In this document: one piece after another, positions 1-8,721 of the stretch
Numbering within the stretch: position 1 is the stretch's first letter
How the letters are laid out: every line of letters begins with the position of its first letter
Notes under the pieces: model-generated
What the model was told of the DNA's origin: nothing
What the model saw: the letters and a program-made list of their open reading frames with translations, nothing else
The model's database searches: none
Program-made: the position numbers and the translations under genes
Assembly: GCF_035918235.1 (NCBI RefSeq)
Contig: NZ_CP109485.1
Coordinates: 248,001 to 312,000 of the forward strand
Direction of reading: 5' to 3'
Source: Streptomyces sp. NBC_01445
GTDB lineage: Bacteria; Actinomycetota; Actinomycetes; Streptomycetales; Streptomycetaceae
DNA length: 64,000 nt

Positions 1-52
1 CTCGATTCGCTTCTAGGCGGATTTCCGGAACAAGCGGAGGACGGAAACTTCC

Positions 53-925
53 ATGCGCGTCTTCGTTGCCGGTGCGACCGGTGCGGTTGGCCGACTGCTC
101 GTTCCGCTGCTGTTGGACGCGGGGCACCAGGTCACCGGAATCTCCCGCTCGCTTGCGGGGACCGACCGCGTACTGCGTCAAGGCGCGTCAGCCGTTCAAG
201 CAGACGTACTCGACCGGGACGTTGTCCGCCAAGTAGTGGCAACGGCCGCACCTGACGCGGTGATCGACCAGCTCACCGACCTGTCGGACGCAGATGGGGA
301 GGCAACCAACCGGCTGCGCCGGGAGGGGACGCGCAATCTGGTGGACGCGGCCAAGGCCGCCGGCGTGCCGAGGATTGTCGCCCAGTCAATCTCCTGGGCG
401 TACGCGCCGGGCGAGCAGCCGGCCGACGAGACCGTCCCCCTCGACCTCGGGGCTCCGCAGCCGCGAGGGGGGATGGTGGACGGTATCCAGGCGCTCGAGG
501 AAACAGCGGCCGAGTTGGACACGGCGGTACTGCTGCGGTACGGCGTCCTGTACGGCCCCGCCACCTGGTACGCGCCTGGCGGCCCCGCAGCCGCAGCCCT
601 GTCCGGAGATCCGGCCGCCCGTTTTCTCGGGAGCGTCGAGGCGGATCTCTCCGTGATCTCGTTCGTTCACGTTGCCGATGCGGCACGGGCCGCCGTCGAG
701 GCCCTCGACTGGCCGACTGGGCCGGTCAACATCGTGGACGACGAACCCGCGCAAGCTCGCGAGTGGGTGCCCGTCTTGGCCAGCGCCCTCGGCGTGCCCG
801 CACCAGAACCCACATCAGGCCAGCAAAGCTGGGCCCGAGGAGCTTTCAACGGCCTGGCCCGCTCACGTGGATGGCAACCCGCGCATCCGACGTGGCGGTC
901 CGGCTTCGCAGCGCAACTCGCCTAG
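53..925 (+). CDS. NAD-dependent epimerase/dehydratase family protein
   Basis: The 290-residue product opens with a Rossmann dinucleotide-binding motif, VAGATGAVGRLL at residues 4-15, and has the length and layout of an extended short-chain dehydrogenase/epimerase. It probably acts in the cytosol on a nucleotide sugar or similar NAD(P)-linked substrate. The ATG start is preceded by the purine-rich stretch gcggaggacgga. No partner gene follows in the same orientation and the next 300 bp look like decayed DNA, so the pathway cannot be inferred. The family call is secure; the substrate is unknown. Confidence 0.85.
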   Translation: MRVFVAGATGAVGRLLVPLLLDAGHQVTGISRSLAGTDRVLRQGASAVQADVLDRDVVRQVVATAAPDAVIDQLTDLSDADGEATNRLRREGTRNLVDAAKAAGVPRIVAQSISWAYAPGEQPADETVPLDLGAPQPRGGMVDGIQALEETAAELDTAVLLRYGVLYGPATWYAPGGPAAAALSGDPAARFLGSVEADLSVISFVHVADAARAAVEALDWPTGPVNIVDDEPAQAREWVPVLASALGVPAPEPTSGQQSWARGAFNGLARSRGWQPAHPTWRSGFAAQLA

Positions 926-977
926 GTTCTGTCCGGTCGGACCAGGCGCACGCCTGGTGAGACAGCTGCTGGTCGGT

Positions 978-1043
978 GAAGTGTCGGTCGGCGGCCAGGC
1001 GCCTGGCCGCTCCCTCGATCGCGCCGCTGCCAATCGGCCAAGA
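978..1043 (-). pseudogene. Possible ISKra4-type transposase remnant
   Basis: A short minus-strand reading, IGSGAIEGAARRLAADR, resembles the conserved GSG-(V/A)-(V/I)-EGA motif of ISKra4-family transposases. No other part of a transposase is recognisable in the 926-1228 gap, which otherwise holds nothing I can support. The call rests on one motif. Confidence 0.25.
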
Positions 1044-1228
1044 GCGGCGGGGCTGGGTTCGCTGATTCCCTGCAACTGGTCCGGGACGCGGGAGGAACCG
1101 CAGGTGAGCCGCTGTGGCTTCTTGCCCCGAAACCCATACACGGGGGCCGGTAGCGACGGAGCCCCTCCGGTGTCGCACGAAGGGTAAGATCCCCGCAATT
1201 CCGGGGCTGGGATCCATTGGGGGCGGGA

Positions 1229-1945
1229 ATGAAACGTGCGCTGCTGGTCGGGGTGGGAGTTGTGCTGGTGCTGGTCACCGGGTGCACGGACAGTGGATCG
1301 CCGCAGGCTTCCCGGACTTCCCGTGCGCCCTCGTCGTCACCTTCACCGTCAACGAAGGCTCCCGTGCCACCGGAGCCGGGTCCGGCCAAACCGCTCGGTA
1401 GGGCAGCGGTCGGCAAGCGGGACGGGAAGCTGGTGGACTCCTTCACCGAGTTCATCGAGGAGTCGGACCTGGACACACGCATCGAGCCCGAACTCCCGGA
1501 AGTTGCCGTGCTGCAACGCCTTACCCCCACGGGCACGGGCGACCTGGTATGGATGCCGGACGCCGATACGTACTGTCTGACGACGATCCGGTCCAGCCTG
1601 AAGAGCCATCGGTGCTACGGACTCGCGCCGAAGCGCCCGGCGCGTGGCTATGTACAGGTGGGAGACCCCACGCCGCGCGGCGTGGGGTCGACGTACTCGA
1701 AGCAGGACTGGCTGTCGGTCAGTGTTGTGGAGAATGCCCAAGGGCCCTTCACGTTTACCGGTGATCGGCCGAAGGGCACCAGCGCGGTGCGCCAGGCCAC
1801 GCTGCGCTTCACCTCGGGCCGGACCGTGACATTCCTCGCCTATAGCCAGACAGATTCGAGGATTCCGCAGAACACCAAGATTTGTGGGCCCCACCACAAG
1901 GTCTGCTTCGATCCCTACGACCGTGATCTCGGGCGTGCCACTTAA
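1229..1945 (+). CDS. Putative secreted lipoprotein
   Basis: The protein begins MKRALLVGVG and has a lipobox-like VTGC with the lipidated cysteine at about residue 19. A Ser/Pro/Thr-rich linker follows and then a globular domain of about 180 residues, a classic actinobacterial lipoprotein layout anchored on the outer face of the membrane. I chose the ATG at 1229 over the upstream TTG at 1217 because it places a charged n-region directly before the hydrophobic core. The globular domain was not recognised. It has no operon partner; the next gene is convergent. Confidence 0.7.
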   Translation: MKRALLVGVGVVLVLVTGCTDSGSPQASRTSRAPSSSPSPSTKAPVPPEPGPAKPLGRAAVGKRDGKLVDSFTEFIEESDLDTRIEPELPEVAVLQRLTPTGTGDLVWMPDADTYCLTTIRSSLKSHRCYGLAPKRPARGYVQVGDPTPRGVGSTYSKQDWLSVSVVENAQGPFTFTGDRPKGTSAVRQATLRFTSGRTVTFLAYSQTDSRIPQNTKICGPHHKVCFDPYDRDLGRAT

Positions 1946-1977
1946 GTCGTTGGTCATGCGCGTTCCGACACCGGCGG

Positions 1978-2340
1978 TCAGGCTGTTCGGACGCAGAAGG
2001 GGTGTCCGGCCGGGCTGGCGTAGACGCGCGAGCCTTTTGCGTCGGGGTCGGTGACGTCGTCGGTCGGGCGCAGGCGCCGGCCGCCCGCGGCCAGGACCTG
2101 TTGGTCCGCGGCAGCCAGGTCGCCGGTGGCGAGGTCGAAGTGCATCTGCTGCGCGTTCCCGTCGGGCCAATGCGGCGGCACGTGTCCGAGAGCCCTTTGG
2201 ACGGCGCTGGCGGGGAGGCCATCGGCGTGCAGGAAGTGATGCGTCGGCGCCTTGGCGAGGGATCCGCCGAGCAGGTCGTGCCAGAAGGCGCTCTCGCTGT
2301 CGAGGTCCGCGCTGTCGATGATCAGTGCGGTCCGCTCAGT
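1978..2340 (-). pseudogene. VOC (glyoxalase-like) protein lacking a start codon
   Basis: About 120 codons read continuously as a small VOC-fold domain: TALIIDSADLDSESAFWHDL near the N-terminus and DPDAKGSRVYASPAGHPFC near the C-terminus. A good ribosome-binding sequence (AGGGAGG, near 2354-2360 on the minus strand) lies upstream, but the codon at the expected start position reads TCG. A stop at 2350-2352 closes the frame further up, and there is no ATG, GTG or TTG before the conserved region. This looks like loss of the start codon. A GTG at 2181 would give only the C-terminal 67 residues. Confidence 0.55.
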
Positions 2341-2471
2341 CGAAGACTGCTACCTCCCTGTTCGCCGTCGGGGCACCCCCATCTGTGGGCACCGGATGGG
2401 ATCGTCGCCCGGGCGCTCGATCCCGCCATCGCCGAGCGCCTCTGGGCAGTCTCCACCCATCTGCTGCACGC

Positions 2472-4046
2472 CTAGCGGGCGATCCCGCCGCCTCCCATAT
2501 ACAGGTCCAGCTTCCCGGTGCGCTCGAAACTGTCGCCGTACAGCCGGGTGACGCCGCCGGTCGACAGCCCCTGGTCCGTGCCGGGCAGCAGCCATGCGGA
2601 GCTGCGAATCTTGTCGTCGCCCGGCGCGGCCACCGTCAGGTCGGCCCGGTGGTCGCCGTCCATGTCGACGAGGCGCACCGCCATACCGAATGTGGCCCGC
2701 GCGATCCTCTTGCCGCCGATGTCGCCCGCATCGATGACTCGGGCCCCCTCACCGGTCAGGCCGTTTGGACCGCCCAGCAGGAGCAGCACCTGTTCCGGGC
2801 CCGTCTTCGCGTACTCCTTGCTCCGGGGTGAGCCGGCCACCACGTCCGCGTAGCCGTCACCGTTGACGTCACCGGTGTCCAGGGAGGTGAAGGCGGCGTC
2901 CTCGTCCTGGGGCTCCTCGCCGGGTACGCCCGGGGTGTCGCGGTCGATGGTCGTCGACCGTTTCCCCTTCCCCGGCCCGGCCTTGGAGCCGTACACCACG
3001 GTCACCGAGCTATGGCTCGCCTTGCCGCGCCGGGGACTGAGCACGAGGTCCGCGACGCCGTCGCCGTCCACGTCGCCGACCGCCCCGGCCGCAGCGTCGG
3101 GGAGGTCGATGCCATCTGGCTGGGCGAGGCCGCCGCCGCGGGCGTGGAAGTAACTGACCGGCCAGCGCTCCTCGAACCGGGCTGTGCCGAGGGGCTGGTC
3201 GTGGTGGAAGGCCATCAACTCGTCGGCACCGTCACCGTCCAGGTCCCCGGCGACGAGGCCACGGTAGTTCGCGGTGTCGATATCTTTTGCGGGCTGGCAC
3301 GGTGCGGACACCGGGCCGGTGCCCGCCGGGGTTCCGTCGCGTTTGAAGGGACCCTTGAGCAGGCCCTTGTCGGAACCGAGCCCGAAGACCAGATCGGCAT
3401 GCCCGTCCCCGTCGAAGTCACCAGCGACGAGTTGCTCCTCCAGGATCGGGTCCAGCGCCCAGGAGACGTGGCTGCCGTCCGTCCCCGGTACCCGGACGGC
3501 ACTCTTCAGCCCGTCCGGGGAGCCCCACATGATGATCACGCTCGGTTTCCAGTCGAAGACGGCGGTGGCAAGGTCGGTGTATCCGTCCCCGTCGAAGTCG
3601 CGGGCCACCACATCGGTCCCGAAGAACGCCTCGTCCCGGGCCTCCCCCGGTATCCCAGGGTCGTTCTGCGTGAGGTACTGGCAGCGTGCGAGACCGGTCC
3701 CGTTGCCCGATCCGTACGCCACCGCGATACTGCCGCCGCCGCTGCCGTTCTCCACGTCGCCCAGTGCTCCCATGGCCAGGTCGGGGTGACCGTCACCGTC
3801 GAAGTCCGCGGCGGGCGCGGTACCGGCCGGTGCCTGGGCGCCCTTCGCCGGGGTCCCGGAGGGCACGGTGCCGTGAACCGCGGTGTGGCAGGTGCGGGGT
3901 GCGGCGATGCCCTGGGGCCCGTGCTGAACCAGAACCCCTCCGACCGCGACAACGACCCCGATGACAGCAGCACCGCCCGCGATCACCCACCGGCGTCTGC
4001 CGCCACGCTTCTGCACGGCCACCTGCTCTTCATCTTCGACGTCCAT
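2472..4046 (-). CDS. Membrane-anchored FG-GAP/VCBS repeat protein
   Basis: A charged N-terminus and one transmembrane helix (about 20 residues after a KRGGRRRW motif) are followed by an extracellular region of seven aspartate-rich calcium-binding loops such as DFDGDGHPDLA, DFDGDGYTDLA, DFDGDGHADLV, DLDGDGADELM, DVDGDGVADLV and DVNGDGYADVV. This is an integrin-alpha-like beta-propeller. It is probably surface-displayed with a structural or binding role; no enzymatic motif was seen. I prefer the ATG at 4046; a GTG at 4103 would add 19 residues. It stands alone, convergent with the VOC remnant. Confidence 0.8.
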   Translation of the reverse strand: MDVEDEEQVAVQKRGGRRRWVIAGGAAVIGVVVAVGGVLVQHGPQGIAAPRTCHTAVHGTVPSGTPAKGAQAPAGTAPAADFDGDGHPDLAMGALGDVENGSGGGSIAVAYGSGNGTGLARCQYLTQNDPGIPGEARDEAFFGTDVVARDFDGDGYTDLATAVFDWKPSVIIMWGSPDGLKSAVRVPGTDGSHVSWALDPILEEQLVAGDFDGDGHADLVFGLGSDKGLLKGPFKRDGTPAGTGPVSAPCQPAKDIDTANYRGLVAGDLDGDGADELMAFHHDQPLGTARFEERWPVSYFHARGGGLAQPDGIDLPDAAAGAVGDVDGDGVADLVLSPRRGKASHSSVTVVYGSKAGPGKGKRSTTIDRDTPGVPGEEPQDEDAAFTSLDTGDVNGDGYADVVAGSPRSKEYAKTGPEQVLLLLGGPNGLTGEGARVIDAGDIGGKRIARATFGMAVRLVDMDGDHRADLTVAAPGDDKIRSSAWLLPGTDQGLSTGGVTRLYGDSFERTGKLDLYMGGGGIAR

Positions 4047-4103
4047 GTGATCAAGCACGTCTCGGCGGTACCCAGCAGTTCCGGACGGATCACCGTAGCC
4101 CAC

Positions 4104-4599
4104 GCACGCACGTCGTCGCGCACTGGCTAGACACGTTCAACATCGCCTACGGCCCGGTCAACACCGATGCGTTCCTCTCCACACCCACCGTGTCCATCGA
4201 CGAACAAGGACCACTCCGATAACCCTGTCCTGAACGTCGGCGACGGCCCCAGGTGACGTTGCGTCACCGAGGCCGAACCCCTTTGATCGCCCTCACGGAA
4301 TTTGTGCCTGATCCGAGAACCGACAGCAGACGTTCACCACTTCGGGAGTCACCGGGGTCAGCCGGCCGTTCGATTTCTGCCGAGGCACGCCGGCGACTGG
4401 CCCGTTGACATCTCCCCCAGCTGAAGCAGGGCCCGGCGGCGGCGCTGAGCCGAGGAGAGGCTCCAGGTGGCTGCTCGGCGATGTCACGAAGCGCAAGCAG
4501 TTCGATTCCGGGACTCACTCAAGTGACTCCCGAGATGTACGGCCGGGCCGGCTTCAGTCTCTTGCGGAAACGAGTCCTGCGGGCCTCCTGACGGGCCCG
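4104..4599. other. Intergenic region with no supported gene
   Basis: About 500 bp without a convincing gene. A forward reading ending in a stop at about 4220 (HWLDTFNIAYGPVNTDAF near its middle) looks like the decayed C-terminus of a protein, but I cannot name the family. The rest shows no coding signal I trust. Confidence 0.4.
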
Positions 4600-5097
4600 T
4601 CACAAGCTCTGCTGGAGTCGCTCCGCAGCCTGATCAGGAATGTCCTCGTAGCCAGGCCGTGCCAGCAGGACCGAGCTGAAGTGGTAGCCCTGTTCTTCCT
4701 CAGGCTCATCGTCGGCTGCGAACGGACGCCAGAAGCTCAACAACAAGTCAGGGGCGATGAATGAAGCATCGTCGTCAGGATCTTCCTCGATCGAGGTGAA
4801 CTCACCCATGCGCTGGACAACCTCGCGGGCCGGAAGCGCGAACACGTCCACACCGTGAAGCAACACTCGGTCCGTCTGGGACGACGGCCTTCCCAGCTCG
4901 ATGGCTTCAAGCATGTCGCGCATGCAGTGGATGCTGATCATCAGCCCGCTGGGACGGAAGACGTGCTGCCCCGGCCGATCAGACTCCGAGATCGCAGAGA
5001 GATCGCGGAGCAAGTCCAGCGCCGTGTTCGCCGCGTGCCGAGTCATACCGATCCGCAACGGGCCGACGCCGGTCGGCGGGGCGAGGTGGAAGTCCAT
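4600..5097 (-). CDS. Uncharacterised actinobacterial protein
   Basis: A 165-residue acidic protein opening with MDFHLAPPTGVGPLRIGMTR. The PPTGVGPLRIGM opening is familiar from uncharacterised actinobacterial proteins of similar length. No signal peptide or membrane helix is visible. The C-terminal third is rich in Asp and Glu. Codon use is typical of the host and the gene appears intact. Function unknown; an immunity-protein or ligand-binding role would be speculation. Confidence 0.65.
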   Translation of the reverse strand: MDFHLAPPTGVGPLRIGMTRHAANTALDLLRDLSAISESDRPGQHVFRPSGLMISIHCMRDMLEAIELGRPSSQTDRVLLHGVDVFALPAREVVQRMGEFTSIEEDPDDDASFIAPDLLLSFWRPFAADDEPEEEQGYHFSSVLLARPGYEDIPDQAAERLQQSL

Positions 5098-5166
5098 GTG
5101 GGCATGATCCCAAACAGATCTGTCAGCAAGTCACGAAGTCCCGGCAGGATACAGAGCGTGAGAGGT

Positions 5167-5206
5167 CCACAGGAGTTGGACCAGAACCGGTTCTCGCGAA
5201 CAAAGC
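5167..5206. repeat. Diverged copy of a miniature-element terminus
   Basis: This 40-bp stretch aligns without gaps at most positions with the outer end of the paired inverted-repeat units near 19.06-19.10 kb, including the flank reading ctcg-g-acaaagcc. No partner end was found about 140 bp away. It may be a solo end of the same element family. Confidence 0.35.
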
Positions 5207-5227
5207 CAGTGCAGCCCTCTTGGTGAT

Positions 5228-5690
5228 TCAGCTTGTCACTGCGTCCTCGAGTTTTAAGAAACCGGCAGGCGCAGGGTCAGAGCTCCCCAGATGCCGGACA
5301 GGACTTCCACCGGCGCCTGGACCTGCGCGGAGCGGTAGCGCTCGGCGAGATCCCCGACCAGTACTTCCACCTGATACAGGGCTGCGCGCCGGGCCTCCGC
5401 ATACGGTCCGAACGCCAGTTGGGGGCGGCGCCGCGCGGCACCGCACGACACCGTCGCCATGGTCGGCGCACGCCAGGCCCTGCTCCACGAGCACGCCCAG
5501 GGCCTTCGTCACCGCCTGCGCTACGCAGTCCCCGATGGCCAACGCGTCGGGCCACTGTCAGGACGGTCGACGAGCAGCCCGTACACGTGCTCCGCTTCGG
5601 CCCTCAGATCGAGCAGTGTCGGCAACGACCCGTCCTCGATGTCCGTCACCGAGACCACCCCTCGATCTTGCGCTGCGTTGACGGCGCCAG
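5228..5690 (-). pseudogene. Frameshifted winged-helix regulator-like gene
   Basis: Three consecutive minus-strand readings in different frames join into one protein: SVTDIEDGSLPTLLDLRAEA, then AVTKALGVLVEQGLACADHG, then FGPYAEARRAALYQVEVLVG and LAERYRSAQVQAPVEVLSG. The layout (short helices, a wing-like segment with VLVEQGLA, then a long helical stretch) resembles the N-terminal half of TrmB/LuxR-type regulators of streptomycetes. At least two frameshifts separate the parts and no LuxR domain follows. The family assignment is tentative; the decay is clear. Confidence 0.45.
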
Positions 5691-5749
5691 ATTTAACGCC
5701 GCCCTCCCCAGTCGGCCACGAGCGGGCCAGGGCCGCCCCTGCACTGAGT

Positions 5750-5841
5750 GCCCCAACATCCTCTGGCTCGTGGCCGAGGACCACTATCCGTTCGTCGGCG
5801 CGTACGGGGATCCCGTCGCCCTCCTCCCCAACCCAGGCTGA
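5750..5841 (+). pseudogene. Sulfatase N-terminal remnant
   Basis: About 30 codons read PNILWLVAEDHYPFVGAYGD then P-x-x-PNPG and stop. This is the start of a type I sulfatase, where P-N-I-L near the N-terminus is followed by metal-binding residues and PN-ID. Nothing of the CxPSR active-site region follows. Only the 5' end is left. Confidence 0.55.
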
Positions 5842-6037
5842 CCAGGAGCTTCCCCGTTCCTGCGAGCATCAGCATCACAGCCCGGGCAGTGGAACCCGGC
5901 GCCCACCCGACGCGACACTCGGGCCCTTGGCCTGCCTGCGACCCCGCCCAGAAGGCAAAACGGTCCACCGACTCCGTCGGCGGACCGTCGAGAAAGATCG
6001 AGGCTATCCATCTGCTGTCCACGATCACGGGGAAACT

Positions 6038-6430
6038 TCACCGCACAATTCTCCCCTTTCCACACGCTCCACGCCGCGCAGTTCCTCCTGGCCGCCATCG
6101 TGTACGACGACTGCCCGGAGCAGCTGCGAAACGGGTGCGGGGTCCCGGACATCGACCGGCTGGTCCCCGAGGACGCGGACGCCTGTCCTGATGACGGCCG
6201 ATGGGCAGCGCAGCCTGTTCGGAGGCCGGCTCGATGAGGAACTGCGCAACGTCGAGGACCATGTGGCCGCCACCGGCCGCGCCCGGGCCACCATCCAGCT
6301 GGTGCTGGGGCAGGTGCCACACGGTCGCGAGGGCCGGGCGCGGATGCTTCACCTCGTCTACGGGCTCCGTGACGACCCGCGTGCGATCGCCGGCGTTCTC
6401 GCCTCACCACTGCGGCGCTGCGCAAGGTGG
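6038..6430 (+). pseudogene. Unidentified decayed coding sequence
   Basis: Two readings in different frames look like former protein: LHAAQFLLAAIVYDDCPEQL in one and RARATIQLVLGQVPHGREGR in the next. I could not name the family. The rest of the 5842-6577 interval holds no supported gene. Confidence 0.3.
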
Positions 6431-6577
6431 CCCTGCAGCGGCCGGCGGACGCGTGGGTCGGGCAGTGACAGTGGGCATAGGGTCCGGACGCCACGCCGCG
6501 GGAGGTCATGCCCGACAAGGAGCGACCGACCGCGTCACACTGACAGCAGGTGTGCCGACGAGGCGAGGTGGTCGCGG

Positions 6578-7405
6578 ATGAAGTTCGGAGTATCGACATT
6601 TGTCACCGATGAGGGCATTGGCCCCGCGGCGTTGGGACCCGCCCTGGAGGAGCGTGGGTTCGACGCCCTGCTGCTGGCCGAGCACTCGCATATTCCGGTC
6701 AAGCGGGAGTCCCCGTACCCGGGGGGCGGTGAGCTGCCGCGGATCTACTACCGGACGCTCGACCCGTTCGTGGCGCTCGCCGCGGCCGCCTCGGTGACCC
6801 GTGACCTGCTCCTGGGCACCGGCATCGCTCTGGTGATCCAGCGCGATCCGATCCACACCGCGAAGGAGGTCGCCTCCCTCGATCTGATCTCCGGCGGCCG
6901 GGCCGTGTTCGGGGTCGGCGCGGGCTGGAACCGCGAGGAGATGCGCAACCACGGGACGGATCCGGCCGTCCGCGGGCGGCTCATGGACGAACGCATCCGC
7001 GCGATGGTCGAGCTGTGGACCAAGGAGGAGGCCGAGTTCCATGGCGACTTCGTCGACTTCGATCCCGTCTACGCCTGGCCCAAGCCGGTCCAGAAGCCCC
7101 ATCCGCCCATCTGGGTCGGGGGCGACAGCGAGCGCGCTTTCGAACGCGTCGCCGCGTACGGTGCGGCGTGGATGCCGAGCGCTCTGCCGCTCGAGAAGCT
7201 GGGTGAACGCATCGCGCGTATGCGGCGGACGGCCGGTGACCGCCCGTCCGTCGTGGTGTACGCGGGCCGACACGACCGCAAGGCGCTCGACACCTACGCC
7301 GAACTCGGCGTCGAACGCGTCCTGCTGTATCTGCCGACCCTGCCGGAGAACGAGACGCTGCGCACCCTGGACGAACTGGCCGAGGCCACGTCCGGCCACC
7401 GGTGA
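6578..7405 (+). CDS. LLM-class F420-dependent oxidoreductase
   Basis: The 275-residue protein begins MKFGVSTFVTDEGIGPAALG and carries hallmarks of the luciferase-like (TIM-barrel) F420 family: LLLAEHSHIP near residue 35, FVALAAAASVT and LLLGTGIALVIQRDPIHTAK, then GVGAGWNREEMRNHG and PPIWVGG. Members transfer hydride between F420H2 and an organic substrate in the cytosol. The ATG at 6578 has GAGGTG 7 bp upstream. The next gene also belongs to an F420-binding family and starts 33 bp downstream, so the two probably form one transcript. Substrate unknown. Confidence 0.9.
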   Translation: MKFGVSTFVTDEGIGPAALGPALEERGFDALLLAEHSHIPVKRESPYPGGGELPRIYYRTLDPFVALAAAASVTRDLLLGTGIALVIQRDPIHTAKEVASLDLISGGRAVFGVGAGWNREEMRNHGTDPAVRGRLMDERIRAMVELWTKEEAEFHGDFVDFDPVYAWPKPVQKPHPPIWVGGDSERAFERVAAYGAAWMPSALPLEKLGERIARMRRTAGDRPSVVVYAGRHDRKALDTYAELGVERVLLYLPTLPENETLRTLDELAEATSGHR

Positions 7406-7438
7406 CAGCTCGCGGCTGCCGCTGAATAGGAGCTGACC

Positions 7439-7873
7439 GTGCCGGACATGGCCGGGGACGAGGCGCGCCGCCGGTTCATGACCGCGCGGGTGGCGCGCCT
7501 GGCGACGGTGGATGCGGGCCTGCGCCCGCATCTGGTGCCGGTCGTCTTCGCGGCCCACGGCGAGGAGGTCGTCACCGCCGTCGACTGGAAGCCGAAGAGG
7601 TCGCAGCAGCTCAAACGGTTAGACAACATCGCGGCCCACCCAGCTGTCTGCCTGCTCGTCGACGCGTACGACGAGGACTGGGAGCGGCTGTGGTGGGTCC
7701 GCGCGGACGGTGACGCCCGCGTGCTGCCGCCCGGCACCCAGGGCGAGTACCCGGCGGCCGTCGCCCTGTTGCGGGAGAAGTACGCGCCGTACCGGCAGCG
7801 ACCGCCGACCGGTCCGGCGCTCGTGATCGCCGTCCGCCGGTGGCACGGCTGGCGTGCCGCGTCGGGGGGGTGA
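7439..7873 (+). CDS. PPOX-class F420-dependent oxidoreductase (TIGR03668-like)
   Basis: A 144-residue split-barrel flavin/F420-binding protein. RFMTARVARLATVD at the N-terminus, PHLVPVVFAAHGE, AVDWKPKRS and the C-terminal W-HGW motif match the pyridoxamine-oxidase-like F420 family. The GTG start follows aggagctgacc. It sits 33 bp behind the luciferase-like oxidoreductase, which suggests the pair acts on related substrates with the same deazaflavin cofactor. Confidence 0.85.
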   Translation: MPDMAGDEARRRFMTARVARLATVDAGLRPHLVPVVFAAHGEEVVTAVDWKPKRSQQLKRLDNIAAHPAVCLLVDAYDEDWERLWWVRADGDARVLPPGTQGEYPAAVALLREKYAPYRQRPPTGPALVIAVRRWHGWRAASGG

Positions 7874-8059
7874 CCGTAGGGCAGGAGACACGCCGCCCCC
7901 GGCATCACCAGTACCGGCACCATCACGGCTCGTCGTCGCCGCTATTCGGCTACCCGACACCGCCGTTGCCCCGGAGGAGCTGGGTGTCCATCCGCCCGCC
8001 GCCCCGACACCGCTCGTCTCCCCCGGCGCGCGGCGAACGCCGCAGCTCAGCCAGGCCCG

Positions 8060-8500
8060 ACTGCGGGTCACCCCCGCAAGAACTCCTGCAGATCGCGCAG
8101 ACCCTGGGCGCAGACGGCGTCCATCACGCCCAGGTCGAGACAGGCCGGGTCGCCCGGGTACGACGCAGCGGACGCCCACCCCAGCCCGCCGACTTCGGCG
8201 ACTTCCCCGCCCTGATCTCCCGCACCGTCAGCGACCTCACCAACGACGAACGCAATGTGCTGCGTTCGGTGTCCCTGCTGGACGCGTTCTCCGTACCCCT
8301 GGCCACCCAGGTCGCGGACCGGCGTTCGTCATCGAGGACCCGACCGGGCTGTGACCCTTCCACCTCCACCAAGTCGTACGCTCCGCGATCCGCCATGCCG
8401 ACGACCACACCGACGACCGGTGGTCCGAACAGGACTGGAAGCGCGCCGCCCAGCGGGCGCTCTCAGCGCTGGGACGCGAGTGGGAATGCGGCCCGCGTCG
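8060..8500 (+). pseudogene. Decayed ATP/GTP-binding TPR-type regulator fragment
   Basis: LLQIAQTLGADGVHHAQVE and FPALISRTVSDLTNDERNVL read like the middle of the large streptomycete NTPase/tetratricopeptide proteins, continuing LRSVSLLDAFSVPLATQVAD. After a frameshift the text resumes as FVIEDPTGL, hits an in-frame TGA near 8351, and continues PFHLHQVVRSAIRHADDHTD and WKRAAQRALSALGREWEC. There is at least one frameshift and one nonsense codon. Neither end of the gene is present. Confidence 0.5.
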
Positions 8501-8527
8501 CGGCGGCGTGCGGCCTGACCCGGCCCC

Positions 8528-8625
8528 AAACCTCAGTCCTGTCAGAAGCACCGGGTGACCTCGTCGCCCGGGGCTTCGTCGTGTTCCGGGTGGATCAGTC
8601 CGGCGTTGGTGGCAGCGACAACTGA
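8528..8625 (+). pseudogene. Possible alpha/beta-hydrolase fragment
   Basis: The reading LVARGFVVFRVDQSGVGGSD then stop resembles the strand-loop region before the nucleophile elbow of alpha/beta hydrolases (D-x-S-G-x-G-x-S-D). Nothing else of a hydrolase is present. Confidence 0.25.
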
Positions 8626-8721
8626 CGGGCCGCGGCTTTGGCGCACACGACGAGGACGGCCCCGGTGACGCCCCCGTACGTTGTGCCGACCAGTCGCGAA
8701 CGACGGAGAGTGGAGCCCAGG

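Noticed and set aside
3012..4130. 372-codon forward open frame opposite the FG-GAP gene
   Set aside because: It is the antisense of repeated DGDG-type codons; the minus-strand reading has seven clear calcium-binding loops.
5459..6577. Long forward open frame upstream of the F420-dependent oxidoreductase, seemingly extending it by 370 codons
   Set aside because: The extension has biased, low-complexity composition rich in Arg, Pro and Ser; the conserved domain starts exactly at the ATG at 6578 with a ribosome-binding site.
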